DNA from: Bryum argenteum
Taxonomy: Eukaryota; Streptophyta; Bryopsida; Bryales; Bryaceae
Direction of reading: 5' to 3'
NCBI GenBank assembly: GCA_037043015.1
Contig: CM073321.1
Span: forward strand, 33,334,101-33,398,100
DNA length: 64,000 bases
Shown here: positions 1 to 11,973 of the stretch, in pieces
Numbering within the stretch: the stretch's first letter is position 1
How the letters are laid out: each line of letters begins with the position of its first letter
The notes under the pieces: model-generated
Seen by the model: only the letters and a program-made list of their open reading frames with translations
The model's database searches: none
Told to the model about the DNA's origin: nothing
Made by a program: the position numbers and the translations under genes

Positions 1-1727
1 TGCACATCAAATAATATAGATCATAAAATGTGGAGAAGTTAAGGCCTAAATAGAAAGTCTAAATATTGACAAACACAGTAATACCAAAGTTATGAAAACT
101 AAATGCTCACACATGCTCACCTACATTTCATATATACTTAGATCTCTCCAATGTTAGACATCTGTATACTCTCATCAAGGAATAGGTAAAATTTATGGAA
201 TGTGATATGAGAGGATTTAAGGCCACCTCAGGGTACACACTAGGAGCCAAGCCATGAAAGGGGGCCAATACATGGCAAAATCTCCTTGTGAGAATGGATA
301 AATTTTTGACAAAAGTTGGGAGATACAAGAAATGAATGTCAATCCATGGGAGCTTGAAATACTAGCACTCACCACTATGAACTAAAGGGGCTACGTTTAA
401 TATTTTTGGAAACTTTTTATAATTTCAACCGTAGGATCTTGAGTAGACTACCATCAATAGTAGTGTGAAATTTTCAACCGTTGGATCATCACTAGATGTA
501 AGATCATAACATTTGAAGTTGACTATAAAACATTTTTTGGCCGTGACGGTAAAAGCCGAATCGGTGGCTGTGGTTGTTAAGGGGTTAAGAAAGAATATTT
601 TTTAAAAAATAAAATAATAATTAATGTATACAACTCAAAACATGGACTCTAGCTAATAATAAGAATTGGCCCCATGGCCTTGGCTCTCCTTCTAGAGATA
701 GGCATCAATTCCCAAGGACAAATGGGAAAATTGGCCCCACTATATTCATTGTTAAATGTCTTCTGGATGTTGCTTAGATGTGAGCCACGAGCCACGAGCC
801 ATGAGCAATGAGCGGGAACATGTGAGCGGCGAGCAAGAACATGTGAGCAACGAGCACGAACATGTGAGCAAGTCACTGTTCACATGGAAAATTGTTTGTA
901 AGTTCCCTTAAATTAGTGAGAAATAAACGACTTTGTAGAAATTGAAACAAAAAATTAGTCTGTGAGAAAGGGGGCCTATAAGCGTGGAATATTGAAATCC
1001 AATGGTAATAGGGTGTATATATTGATAATTTAGGAATCCTTTAAAAACACACATATGAAAGCCACGAAATAAAACGTACAAATAATAAAAAAGGGACCAC
1101 GAGATATATCAAAGAGAAAAAATATTAATAAAAACAAATAGAAACACACACATAAGATATGTGATAGAAAATTTTGGAATAAAAATTTGGAAATCAAAGA
1201 TTTTAGACAAATAGAAACAAAGGATATCAAATAGAGCGAATGGCAAGTCGAAGGAAAAAAAAAAAAAAAAAAAAAAAAAAAACGAAAAAAAAAAAAAAAA
1301 AAATTTGATATGAACGAAGACTTCCAGAAACAATAATAATGAAAAAATCCAAACTACGCAAATACAAGTAGAGAAACGGAGGACACATAGAGTATGGGGG
1401 GAAAAATGAAATAAGAAACCCTTAAAACAAATAAGTGCATAAAGGTGAATATGCTACACATAAGAGAATGGATGGATCTTCAAGAAACTAATGTGGTTAT
1501 AGTATATCATATATAACAAGCTCGGGGAATGACGATATATTGAAGACTTCATACATAAAGGCGGTTCTCAAGTACATCAAATATATTAAAACCATATTAA
1601 CACAGAAGATGAAATACTTGCCAATTTCTGCAGTCATTAATTGAATTGAATAATATCCAAAATTGTTGCCCTCACTATACTGCTACTTTAAGGTCTATGA
1701 ATATCGGCTTGCAGTAGTTTGAAGGAT
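1..1727. other. AT-rich non-coding stretch with long A-tract
   Basis: No convincing gene. The stretch is AT-rich, has an almost unbroken A-tract at about 1254-1303, and shows no family-like translation on either strand. Short open frames here are chance products of low complexity. It lies downstream (3' side) of the minus-strand transposase remnant. Confidence 0.6.
784..870. repeat. Short GAGCCACGAGC-type tandem repeat
   Basis: Imperfect tandem copies of a 7-14 bp motif (GAGCCACGAGCC, GAGCGGCGAGC, GAACATGTGAGC). The segment with its left flank (GATGTGAGCCACGAGC) reappears in inverted orientation at about 28321-28375, so it is a dispersed element and not only local slippage. Confidence 0.6.
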
Positions 1728-3966
1728 TCACTCTTTCTCTATAATTCCAGCAAACTCTAGAATCTGCATGACCTCGTTGTAGGAATATGTAGGCTGGTGA
1801 ATGAACTTCTCTGTCTCATAGTTCATCTTACATAAGTATCGGAAAACATAATAAAGGTGTTTGCAAGGCACCCACTTCCTACTCGCTGCCTTAGAGCTCA
1901 TACCTACAAAGTCTTCACAAGTACATTGTGGAATAGTGCACATTGAAGCAAGGTATGCCTTGTCCTTGTCATTGACGATGGTGATGACCACACCACACCC
2001 CAGATTCGGAACCACAGTGACGCAAGTGATGTAGTATTTGTTCATGTAACCCCTACTCATCCATCTATTCTTGTGATCGGCGCTAGGGGCATCTGGACTT
2101 CGAAGACACTTCTTTCCGAACCTGGTACTGGGATGAGCATCCATGTGGTCGGGAACATGGAATTGCGAATGTGGTATAGGAAAATTCACCTGAGATTGGA
2201 ACTTTTGCCGGGGTGACAATGCTTCTTGTTGTTGTAACTGGAACCCGGCATCTTCGAGCTTCAGAACCTCTTCGCGTGTCAAATTGGTTCCAAACTTCAC
2301 GGGCCAAAATAGAGGGACGATGGGCCAATCCAAAACAAATGGCCTTTTGCTACCCATAACACAACGATGAATGTCGTCCGGGCAGAAAAAGAACTCCGCT
2401 TCAACATTGCGACCCTTCCTAACATCTTTCTTCATGCCTGCGTAGGTTGGTGCTGGAGTACCATGTGCCCCTTGTGAAATCTTGGTTCTGCACGCCCCCC
2501 TTGATATGGCTTGAAGCGCTTGACACTGCCTCCCCGAAGATTTGGGAAGTCGAGCAATGTGCCACTGCTTGGGATCACAGTTCGACTCCATCACCCTTGT
2601 GGTGGGAGGAACATGGTGTTGGGTGTTTTTGAGAGACTCCTCAACTGGTTGCGTGGTTGACCTAGTGTTTGGCTTGGGAATGGAGTAGTTTACCTTATCC
2701 GGGCGATGTGAATCAAACTCAGACCCCGCCGGTAAATCGAGCTTCCTCATTGAAGAACCAAAAATCTCAGCCCCTTCAAGAATAATTGGATGATTAGCGA
2801 GATCTCCAGCCCCGGGGAATGACTTCATGGCAGCGGCAATGAGTTTAGGATCACCGCTGTTTGTTGTTGCCCTTAGCATCAGAGCTGCTTTGTCAGGGCC
2901 CTTCCCTCCTTGTCCACCTTTGAGCCATTCACGATAGTTGGTGATCTGCATAAACGCTCGAACCATGTCGTCCATCATTGCTTCATAAATGCACTCCATG
3001 GTGTTGCCGGACTGCATCAACCACTTGTGATAGACAGACTCTGCTAGATTACATGAAGGCATGTCTGCACGTTGTTCAAATGTCAAATACTGCTAATCCG
3101 AATGATTTGTGAGTGTCTATTCAAGTGACAATGTGTCGTTTTTGTTGGAAGAAAGAACATGGAAAAAAGAAAATTGAACTCACCAATATCATTTGGCCGC
3201 CCCATTGCCTATATCGATGGTGCCAAAAACCCAACCATTCTGATAAAGATGCCAAACATTCTTCTCTTGCAGCGCCAGAGGTAGCCCACCATGCACGAAT
3301 TGCATGGTATTTCTTGTCAGCCTCCCTATGGGTCTTCGCATCTCTATAATTACGGCAAAGTTGCTTGTGTTGATATTGCAACTCTGGTTTGATGTACTTT
3401 GTGGTATATTTATCAAGGTTTGCAGACCAATAATAAAAGCAGGTACGTTCACGTCCCTCTATAGGCTCATCGGGTTTACATGATCTATACACCTTCCTGA
3501 CCGCAATCCAATTCGCTTGGGCACTATCCGCCATGAATCCTTTGAAGTTGACATTCAAGACGCCCTTCTCGGCCATAACCTTGTTAAGGTTCTTCCAAAA
3601 GAGAGTCTGAGCAACCGCATCTTTAGATTGGATATCGCAGCAGGCAATTGTCATTACCTTGCAGTAACTAGTGTCGTAGACATGGCATGCCAACGTCATC
3701 CACTCTTTCACTCGTTTGATGTTGTCAAACATAATCCATGCATCTTGGAGGTTTCTTGCCGCCTGCATACGCTTCACGAGGTCCACCCCACTCCCTTCCA
3801 GGTCCACATACATCTTGAAAATGAACACCTTGTCGTCACATTGTCCCGGAAACCTATTCTTGTGCATGAACTTGAAGTGGGGATTCTTCTTGAGGTCGAT
3901 AATCCCCTCCATGGGGGCACTTGAGGACTTCACAAGGCGTCTTGAAACTGGACTATATTCCTGCAA
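1728..3966 (-). pseudogene. MULE-like transposase, catalytic core and SWIM zinc finger
   Basis: Two exons on the minus strand. The upstream piece (3966 to 3184) has an RNase-H-fold MULE core, including MTIACCDIQ and FKGFMADSAQANW with likely catalytic aspartates. A GTGAGT donor at 3183-3178 and an AG acceptor near 3097-3096 join it in phase to the second piece. That piece ends in a SWIM zinc-binding motif (CTC, about 20 residues, then CKH) near its C-terminus. MULE transposases cut and paste DNA, and the SWIM motif is typical of their C-termini. The start is unclear because the reading frame enters from an upstream frame near 3962, at a possible acceptor TTGCAG or a frameshift. No terminal inverted repeats were identified. 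Family assignment is from motif order; activity is unlikely. Confidence 0.72.
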
Positions 3967-4697
3967 TTAGGAGATGCAAGAGGGGCAAATCGATCCATGA
4001 CTGATTCCGGACTAGGCTCCATCTCACCAGGGGTAGGAGTCTTGAACAGAAACTCGGCGAGGAAGTTCTTACTCGCTGCCATTTGTATAGCAGATTTTGT
4101 TGTTTTTGGAGTGCGTGACACCTCAGAAGCTAAGAACTCATAAGTGAGATCTAAAGAGTAACGACATACTCGTTCAGCAATTGGATGACTATGATCGCCA
4201 AGATGAATAAATGCGCGGTGCAAATCAGGATTGGATGATGTGACATGGTACAGTTGGGCATCACAGAGTGCTAGGCAAGAAGGAGGTCTGAGACAAACCT
4301 TACACATAAAGGTAGATTTTAGGGGAGGGGGTCCGCCGACTTGAAATTGAGAATGAGTGATACCTGTCCACTGTGTATTGTTTCGGAGACCACCATTTCG
4401 GAGAAGGTAGCCGCAGGAGTCGTTTGCACACTCTAAATGTCCGGCGCAAACAGAGCGTCGGAAAATGAGGGAGTGGTTGTTTCTGATGTTTGAGGTTTGG
4501 GTCGTCCACCACGGTTTGTCGTCATATATTCCCGTCCAAGCTCTTGCCGTATGTTGTTGGCAATCCTGCTGGTAAAGGCGGATGCAAGAAAATAACATCC
4601 CCGTTGTAAGTGGTGGGGATGTACTTGACCACTTCGACCCTGATGTTGTCGAAATCAATATTCGACAGTGCGGATTGGGACCGTGGGCGGACAGCAA
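3930..4697 (-). pseudogene. N-terminal zinc-binding (GCM/WRKY- or FLYWCH-like) part of the same transposase
   Basis: This minus-strand segment feeds into the MULE core. It carries spaced Cys and His residues (CAGHLECANDSCGYLL, then STFMCKVC, LCDAQLYHV and HLGDHSHPI) in the style of WRKY-GCM1 or FLYWCH DNA-binding folds, which are often found upstream of MULE cores. Its frame differs from the segments on both sides: a shift is needed near 4520-4620 on the upstream side and near 3962 on the downstream side. The domain name is inferred from Cys/His spacing only. Alternatively it is an unrelated zinc module specific to this transposon family. Confidence 0.5.
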
Positions 4698-5286
4698 TTG
4701 CCTTCAAGGCATCTAACATGGAGCTGTGTTTGAGGGAGAACGTAGGACTACGTGGTGGCCTAGCTGCACTATTAGATGGAGTCCTCTGAAGTTGCGGATT
4801 ATTGATCGATCGAACAACATTCGATATTGGGGTTCGTTTGAAAGGGAACTGACTTGTGCTGGCCAAATCTACTGTTAGAACTATGTCATCATCTGAATCA
4901 CTCAAAAGCGTAATGGGCATGGTGTCTTGTTCAATCTTCACTTGCACAGGAGGGGTGAGAAGGACTGTAGAGGTGACAGAAGCGGGAGTGAGGGAGACTG
5001 TAGACCCAGGCAATGCTGAGGTAGAAAACCCAAATACTTTAAATGACCCAGCTGGGAGCATCCAACCTTTAGAATCACCTTGCCTACTCTTCAATTGGAG
5101 AACAGTCTCCACTACTTCATTGATATTGGAGAGGATCTCCTGCTCAACATACATCCTACCGATGTCAAGACCAAACTTAGCCTCTAAGATGGATTCGGTC
5201 ACAAAGACATTGCCATCTTGATCAAGAGGCAAAGTAGAGGGAATACCCACACCGTTAGCACGAATGGACGCCATCATGAAACACAA
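4522..5286 (-). pseudogene. N-terminal leader region of the MULE-like protein
   Basis: About 250 codons beginning MCFMMASIRANGVG. The residues are acidic and Ser/Thr/Pro-rich (TLLSDSDDDIVL) with no recognised domain. The segment precedes the zinc-binding part on the same strand and overlaps it in another frame, so a one-base shift around 4520-4620 most simply joins them. Start at 5286 is taken as the first plausible Met; ATG at 5274 is an alternative. Likely the disordered N-terminus of the transposase, possibly SUMO-interaction-like (IVLTVDL), which is a guess. Confidence 0.45.
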
Positions 5287-5289
5287 GGA

Positions 5290-6120
5290 AAGAAAGTTTG
5301 GAGCGCCCTGAACTGCAGAGTACTCTCAGGGAGGAAGAATGTAATGCCAAACACCATATGCGGCTAAACACTTGATATGCACATTACTGATGAAAATTAG
5401 AGAATTGCGATGAAGTTGAGCGTCTTAAAGATGGAAACCAAGCAAGTAACGAATGAACTTGGTATAAATACTTCTTCAGCCATAAATACAATAAGACTTC
5501 AATATAGTATGATGAGTAGGCAATCGCCGTCAATAAGAAATATAATCGTATTGTCATTAATTCAACCACTTAGAATAGTGGTGGGTCGACGTTCATATTG
5601 ATGATGTAGATCACTAGTCTATTTTAATAAATGACCAAAGAAAACTATTTATGATGATTACAAAGAATGCCGCCGGATTTCGAAGGACTTCAACAACTTT
5701 AATAGGAAGTCGTGATGCTAACGGATATCTTTAAGTGAGCCTCAAGTATTTAGAATGGTCTGATTATAGAGCTAGATAGTGGCGATTTTTTTTTTCTGAA
5801 TGAACGGTTCATACTTAAAGTGTAGGTTGACAAAGAGCCCGACAGCCATCACCTATAATGCGAAAGGGTCAATTTTTGATCTGTTTATTACTAATTGAAA
5901 AAAAGTAGAATGACAATATTATACCCCGCCGTCTTTAAAACATACTCGTAATATAATAGAATATATTTGCATACTAAATATTTCCATGGTGTTTGTCAGC
6001 AATTGATGCCATGTAGTATTCAATTGTGATAGAAGATGAGTGGAATGTTAAGGTATAGATTTAGAAGGAGGCTTCTTCAGTGCTCTTTAGTGCTCAAGAG
6101 AGTAGTCTTACATAGTCCAT
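5290..6120. other. AT-rich intergenic stretch
   Basis: No gene recognised. AT-rich, with a T-run near 5788. It may hold the 5' end of the minus-strand transposon and the promoter of the plus-strand exon at 6125, but no terminal repeat was found. Confidence 0.5.
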
Positions 6121-6124
6121 ACAC

Positions 6125-6531
6125 ATGAAGGAGGGTGAAACGTCCACTCCCTTGACTACTCTGAAATCTAGAACGAAGAGGAGGCGGGGGCGAACGGACT
6201 TTTTGAATAGGAAAGCGAGACAAAGGAAGGAAGCACGTAGGATGGTAGAATTGGACAACAATATTCCAAGTACACCTGTAAAAGGTCGGGTAGGTGGGTC
6301 GTCTTTAGGTTTGAGACATAGAAGCATTCGTAAACTCAATCTAGAAGCCATAGAGGAAAGAGAAGTTGATTTCGTAGAGGGCAGTATCGACGAGTATATC
6401 CGTGAAGGTGAAGCATTTGAAATGTCCGAAGGGCGTCGGCTAGAGTTTGAAGACGATTCCGAGTCACCGCAGCCTCCTATCAAAACTATGGAATCTCCGT
6501 TAGTGGAGATTGATGACTCTGATTCAGAAGA
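6125..6531 (+). CDS. Hypothetical charged first exon
   Basis: Open frame from ATG 6125 to a GTAAGT donor at 6532. The protein is very basic at first (TLKSRTKRRRGRTDFLNRK, KARQRKEARRM) and then acidic (VEIDDSDSEE), like disordered nuclear protein N-termini. I do not recognise a domain. The downstream partner exon was not found. Its position 5.4 kb before the ParB-like gene and its mixed basic/acidic style leave open that it belongs to the same kind of gene as the exon at 62672, but the residues do not align. Presence of a real donor and 135 codons without a stop support coding. Confidence 0.4.
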
Positions 6532-6581
6532 AGTAAGTCTTCATTATCATTTATTGGAAATCGTTCCGGAATCATTTTAGA

Positions 6582-7560
6582 TTAGAACCCTTTAGAAATG
6601 TTTCTTATGTATTTAAGGTTCATATTTATTTGAGGATGCTCCAAAGACATGTGTGGAGGAAGTAAGTGGACTATCTTTGTTGAGAAAATTCGACAAAAAA
6701 TCTGAGCTTTCCTCAGTGTGTATGTTAGTAATTTTTTAATGAGGAAGTCGAAAAAGCAGTCTCCCATCAAATCAGTCATAACCTAATGTTTTGAGGTCAA
6801 TGTGGTGGGGGAGATCTAATGTGCTCAAAGTAGAGTTCATATACATGTCTGACCGACCTTTAGGGTTCGCTCGAACTTGATTGCGCTCATACTCGCCGTC
6901 TACTTCTCCATATGAACGAGATGACCGAAGGAGAAGGGTTTCGGGTTACAAGGTAGTTCGAAAGAGGGGGAGGGCGCAGGAGGAAGGGCGACGGGGTTCA
7001 AAGTGAGGTGCACAGCGGCTATGTGAGGCAAGGCTTCATGGTTGAGGGTAATGCGGAGGCGATGGGAGGTGATGGGAGGCCGACTAAGCGAGGCGGCACT
7101 GTCGAGGAGCAGGTGGGAGAGGACGACCGTGCGAGAGAGCAAGAGCAGGAAGGCGAGGACGAACGAGCGGATTGGGAGGAGCATGCGGACGCCGAGCTCA
7201 TGAAGAATGGAGCCGATGAAGATGAGGGCAACGGCGAGGTAAGTCAATACTCTTAGAAGATAATGCGATTGTAAAGGGTGGGAAGGGGTTAGACAGAGAG
7301 AGTTTGCGGCAGGTGAGCAAGAGGGAGGGGAGGACAAGTTGGGTGGTGCGGTTGAGGCCACGAAGCGAGGTTGGTGAGGAGGGGTCTCGTCGTTGTTCCG
7401 CATTCCCTGCAGCCGGTTTTGGAATTGAAACCGACCCCGGAAACCCACTGTCAGAGCAGACAGTGGGCCGCGAAGGCGAATCCGGGGCTGTGTTGGCATC
7501 GTTGCCGCTGGCCGTAGCGGAGCTCTGTGCAATTGCCGTCCTGCTCATCATGACAGGTAG
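6582..7560. other. GC-rich stretch, no recognised gene; one 53-bp-type repeat unit
   Basis: GC-rich from 6900 on, with open frames on both strands, none resembling a known family. A plus-strand Glu-rich stretch (about 7100-7240, GTAAGT donor at 7239) is a possible exon. One diverged unit of the 53-bp hairpin repeat lies at about 7435-7490 (CCCACTGTC, AGAGCA, GACAGTGGG), placing the left edge of the repeat-rich mosaic here. Confidence 0.4.
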
Positions 7561-8060
7561 CCGCAATCCCAATTATCGTATCTATTTTATGAGTTGGCTC
7601 TTGCATTACTGCGCTTCTTGAAGTCTCGTTGCTGCAAATGCTCTATTACAGCATTTACATTGTCAGGTAAGGGCATACCCATTAGGTCTATTGTATCGAA
7701 TGAAGTGTGAGATGCTCGCTTGCTGAGAGGCTGAAGTTCCTTCGGTTTGCAGGCTTTTGTGTGTGGAGCATGTCGAGAAGAACAACAAACCAATGCTCTA
7801 CTTGGTCTTTGAATACATGGATACTGATCTGAAGAAGTACATCGACCTTCACGGTCGTGGACCGGCCAGAAAGCCCCTTTCTCCCAAAGTTGTGCAAGTA
7901 CTTGTCCCCATCTGAGGCTCAGAAGTTACAATAGTATTTGAAAGAGCAACGATTGGAGGCTTTTTCTTGGATGATAATGTTCTTGTGTCGATCTTATTGC
8001 AGAGTTTCATGTATCATCTGTGCACAAAAGGTTTGGCTCATTGTCATGGCCATGGACTGA

Positions 8061-8453
<393 letters not shown>

Positions 8454-8459
8454 GCATGT

Positions 8460-9095
8460 TTCGTAAGAACTATACTGATATAAGATCATATGAACTGAAT
8501 ACATGCATTGGGCTCTTCTACAATTGTTGTACGTCTTGAGTAGAAGTCCCTGACAAACAACACAGGGTTGTATATAAAACTGACGGAAAAACCCTGTCAG
8601 TAAACGATTGGACTCCTTACTCTTCCATGACTTACTTTTAACATGAATACAAATAATATATCTCTTAAATATCATAATTCAATTGTTCCATAATCTTCCT
8701 TTTCAGCAACTTTTCTTTCTTTTGTACTCCCTTTCAATCTTGCTACGTGCACTGCCTTTCCCTCTGATGAAACAAAAGCGGCACGCAAGGCGCAGAATCC
8801 TCATCTCAAGAAGCAGTTTTCCTTCTTTTGTCTTTTAACGTCTGTGACTAGATGAGAGGTCAACTCTTGGGGCGAGGGAAGTCTTAATTATGTGACTTTT
8901 GTTACTTTGCTGATAAACTTCAAATGGCTTGCGAGTTCAAATCATAGTTGCTTGAACGGATATGTTTTCGTTCACACGTCCAGATAATTTCCGTTTTTCA
9001 ACCACATTTTGTGCTGATTCTCGAAATCGGATGTTTCGGGTACCTCTGATCTGTTTTGCTTGCTCTTTGTTGTATTGATTTGCGTAATTGGTGTT
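8460..9095. other. Non-coding stretch between OPR fragment and CDKB exon
   Basis: No gene seen. Moderately AT-rich. It ends with an apparent intron 3' end (GTGTTTCAG) directly before the CDKB exon at 9100, so its right part is probably authentic CDKB intron. Confidence 0.5.
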
Positions 9096-9208
9096 TCAGG
9101 GATTTGAAGCCCCAGAACTTGTTGGTGGATAAGCAAACTTGCCGTCTCAAGATTGCAGACTTGGGGTTAGGTCGAGCAGTCACCGTGCCGATGAAGAGCT
9201 ATCGTCAC

Positions 9209-9580
9209 CGAGCCTGCAAACCCACTGTCGGAGCATACAGTGGGCCGCGAGAGCGAATCACCGAGCCTGCAAACCCACTGTCAAAGCAGACAGTGGGCCG
9301 CTAGGGCAAATCACCGAGCCTGCAAACCCATTGTCGGAGCAGACAGTGGGCCGCGAGAGCGAATCACCGAGCCTGCAAACCCACTGTCGGAGCAGATAGT
9401 GGGCCGCTAGGGCAAATCACTGAGCCTGCAAACCCACTGTCGGGGCAGACAGTGGGCCGCGAGGGCGAATCACTGAGCCTACAAACCCACTCTCGGAGCA
9501 GACAGTGGGCTGCGAGAGCGAATCACCGAGCCTGCAAACCCACTGTCGGAGCAGACAGTGGGCCGCGAGGGCGAATCCGG
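9209..9580 (+). repeat. 53-bp tandem repeat array 1 (hairpin units)
   Basis: About seven head-to-tail units of 53 bp, each reading CACCGAGCCTGCAAACC then CCCACTGTC, GGAGCA, GACAGTGGG, then CCGCGAGGGCGAAT. The middle forms a perfect 9-bp stem with a 6-nt loop. Because 53 is not a multiple of 3 the array is open in several frames, so long open frames here are not genes. It begins right after CDKB codons. Confidence 0.9.
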
Positions 9581-9619
9581 GGCTTGGAGAATAATGTTCT
9601 TGTGTCGATCTTATTGCAG

Positions 9620-9652
9620 TGTTTCATGTATCAACTGTGCACAAAAGGTTTG
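9620..9652 (+). pseudogene. CDKB: Duplicated CDKB exon fragment
   Basis: The sequence from about 9586 to 9652, including the intron end TTATTGCAG and the exon start TTTCATGTATCA, repeats about 7965-8035 with a few differences. It is a second copy of the exon encoding the catalytic-loop lead-in, inserted right after the 53-bp array. It ends abruptly at GGTTTGG. Confidence 0.75.
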
Positions 9653-9679
9653 GAGACCAATACGAGATTTTTTTCCACT

Positions 9680-10715
9680 CGTTCGCTTGCAATGCAGATA
9701 ATGGGCTGTGAGGTTGATTCGGTGTCAGCGTCTGTGTCGCATGTTGATCAAACTCTACCGCCTCCCGATAATTTGTTGGCTCTGATGTAAGTTCTTTCAT
9801 CGAAAATCTGACGTATCATTTGAGACTCCTGAAATGGGATTGAAACTTCATGCAAACTGATGCTTACGACTAGATGCTAACGTTGTGATGCTAATCATCG
9901 TGATGCTTTTCTGTTTCAGACAATTATGGAACGGAAGTGCTGGAGTTGTCAATATCTGCTATTTTGCATCGACAAAAAAGGTACTAGTAATTTGCAGTTA
10001 GAATTGCTATTCTGACTTTTCCATAAACGCAACTGTTATGTTGATTTTTAGCTGTGACTCATGTGTCTAGATGTTCTGGAGAGTGGTGGGTTCCCTCGGC
10101 ACGGTGGAGGCCGAACGTCTGGTGCAGAATGGACACCACGGTTACAAGGTAACGAAACTATCCAAATTTCAATTCGATGTTTCACTTTATCGCCTGTACT
10201 GTTCAAACCTCTTCATCTTTCTTTTCTGTGTAAAATGTTTGAGGTTCATAGCATTTCGAATATTAGACTATGTTGTCCAATTTTTAGAAGGCGTACTCTG
10301 TATGCAAAACTCTTTTCGCGGTCGCGAAGGTTTCTACTGTTATGAAAATAAAACATATAAACGCCGCACAATCTCTTCTTCAAATTGATGTCACCCTGTA
10401 TAATTACCGTTTCTTTTCATTTCACTGCCCTCGACCTATGCATTTAATTATTGTTTAGACGTATATCAAGTCTGATTTAGTTATTGATACGCGCAGCTGA
10501 GCTTGTCCGCAAGATGCCTCTCTTTACTGGCCATTCCGAGCTCTAACAGCTCCTCCATATCTTCAGGTTTGATCCGATTGCTCCCTCGACCATGTTCCTT
10601 CTTTATGAGTTGGCTCTTGCATTTTGTGATGGAAAAGTCCTGGGCTCATCGGCTGGGCATGATGTGCAGGAGGGACGCTTAGTGCAGCAAGCAGTCTTCG
10701 GGGCCGAGTCAGGGT
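9680..10715 (+). pseudogene. Gfo/Idh/MocA-type oxidoreductase C-terminal exons
   Basis: Exons at about 9680-9786, 9920-9980 and 10071-10148 with good GT-AG borders join in phase into a segment containing MGCEVDSVSA, VDQTLPPPDN, LWNGSAGVVNI and VGSLGTVEAER. This is the pattern of the C-terminal alpha/beta domain of NAD(P)-dependent Gfo/Idh/MocA oxidoreductases. A further piece at about 10567-10712 (LLYELALAFCDG, GRLVQQAVFGAESG) fits the family's last helices. These enzymes oxidise or reduce sugars and related compounds; the substrate cannot be inferred. The N-terminal Rossmann part is absent. The piece at 10567 is preceded by a CDKB exon, so the gene is scrambled. The assignment rests on remembered family patterns. 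Confidence 0.6.
10497..10566 (+). pseudogene. CDKB: CDKB late exon with premature stop
   Basis: After an acceptor (GCGCAG) the exon encodes AELVRKMPLFTGHSEL, a stop, then QLLHIFR, the alphaF-alphaG region after the activation segment of CDKB. The TAA at 10544-10546 sits where the family has glutamine (SELQQLLHIFR pattern), so it is a CAA-to-TAA change. It lies 1.3 kb from the other CDKB exons, with oxidoreductase exons in between. Confidence 0.85.
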
Positions 10716-10739
10716 ACTCCCCGTTTTGGAATTGTCACC

Positions 10740-11790
10740 GACCTTGAAAACCCATTGTCGGAGCAGACAATGGGCCGCGAGGGGGAATCCGGGGTTGTGT
10801 GCGGTCTCGTCGTCGTCACCGCGTTCACCCTCTTGGGACAGTTTTTAAATCATCACCGAGCCTGCAAACCCACTGTCGGAGCAGACAGTGGGCCGCGAGG
10901 GCGAATCACCGAGCCTGCAAACCCACTGTCAGAGCAACAGTGGGCCGCGAGGGCAAATCACCGAGCCTACAAACCCACTGTCGGAGCAGACAGTGGGCCG
11001 CAAGGGCGACTCCGGGGCTGTGTGCGGTCTCGTCGTTGTCACCGCGTTCACCCTCTTGGAACAGTTTTTGAATCGTCACCGAGCCTGCATACCCACTGTC
11101 AGAGCAGACAGTGGGCCGCGAGGGCAACTCCGGGGCTGTATGCGGTCTCGTCGTCGTCACCACGTTCACCCTCTTGGAACAATTTTTGAATCGTCACCGA
11201 GCCTGCAAACCCACTGTCGGAGCAGACAGAGGGCCGCGAGGGCAAATGAGGGGTTGTGTGCGGTCTCGTCGTCGTCACCGCGTTCACCCCCTTGGGACAA
11301 TTTTTGAATCGTCACGAAGCCTGCTATCCCACTGTCGGAGCAGACAGTGGGCCGCGAAGGCAAATCACTGAGCCTGCAAACCCACTGTCGGAGCAGACAA
11401 TGGGCCGCAAGGGCGAATCTGGGGCTGTATGCGGTCTCGTCGTCGTCACCGCGTTCACCCTCTTGGGACGGTTTTTGAGTTGTCACCGAGCCTGCAAACC
11501 CACTGTCGGAGCAGACAGAGGGCCGCGAGGGCAGATAAGGGGTTGTGTGCGGTCTCGTCGTCGTCACCGCGTTCACCCCCTTGGGACGGTTTTTGAATCG
11601 TTACCGAGCGTGCAAACCCATTGTCGGAGCAGACAGTGGGCCGCGAGGGCAAATTTGGGATTGTGTGCGGTCTCGTCGTCGTCACCGCGTTCGCCTTAAG
11701 CAGCCGCTTTTGGAATTGTCACCTTGCCCGCAAACCCACTGTCGGAGCAGACAGAGGGCCGCGAGGGCGAATCAGGGGCTGCGGACCCTG
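10740..11790 (+). repeat. 53-bp and ~115-bp compound tandem repeat array 2
   Basis: The 53-bp hairpin unit alternates with a longer unit containing GTGTGCGGTCTCGTCGTCGT and ACCGCGTTCACCCTCTTGGG. About a dozen hairpin cores occur. Several have substitutions; at 10750-10775 both arms changed together (CCCATTGTC with GACAATGGG) while others lost pairing (GACAGAGGG). The long open frames over this array are repeat artefacts. Confidence 0.9.
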
Positions 11791-11973
11791 TCGTCGTGTT
11801 CGCGTTTTCTCCTCCAAGCTCAGCCGGACCGTGCTATATTTTTATATATTGATTTACTTCTGTAGAATGGTTCTCACATTATAGACAATACAATGTGGCT
11901 TCTTTTACTATGCTTTCAATTGTTTTTAATATTCTGTTGATGTTCTCTTTTAGGAGTCGTCTCATCACAGACC

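Noticed and set aside
6900-7532. 210-codon minus-strand membrane-like protein
   Set aside because: Leu/Ser-rich antisense of a Glu/Arg-rich GC stretch; no signal of conservation, and it runs into the 53-bp-type repeat.
9209-11790. CRISPR-like array
   Set aside because: Units are contiguous 53-bp repeats without unique spacers, in a eukaryotic genome.
10755-11865. Long plus- and minus-strand open frames over the 53-bp array
   Set aside because: They follow the repeat period in all frames and carry no independent protein signal.
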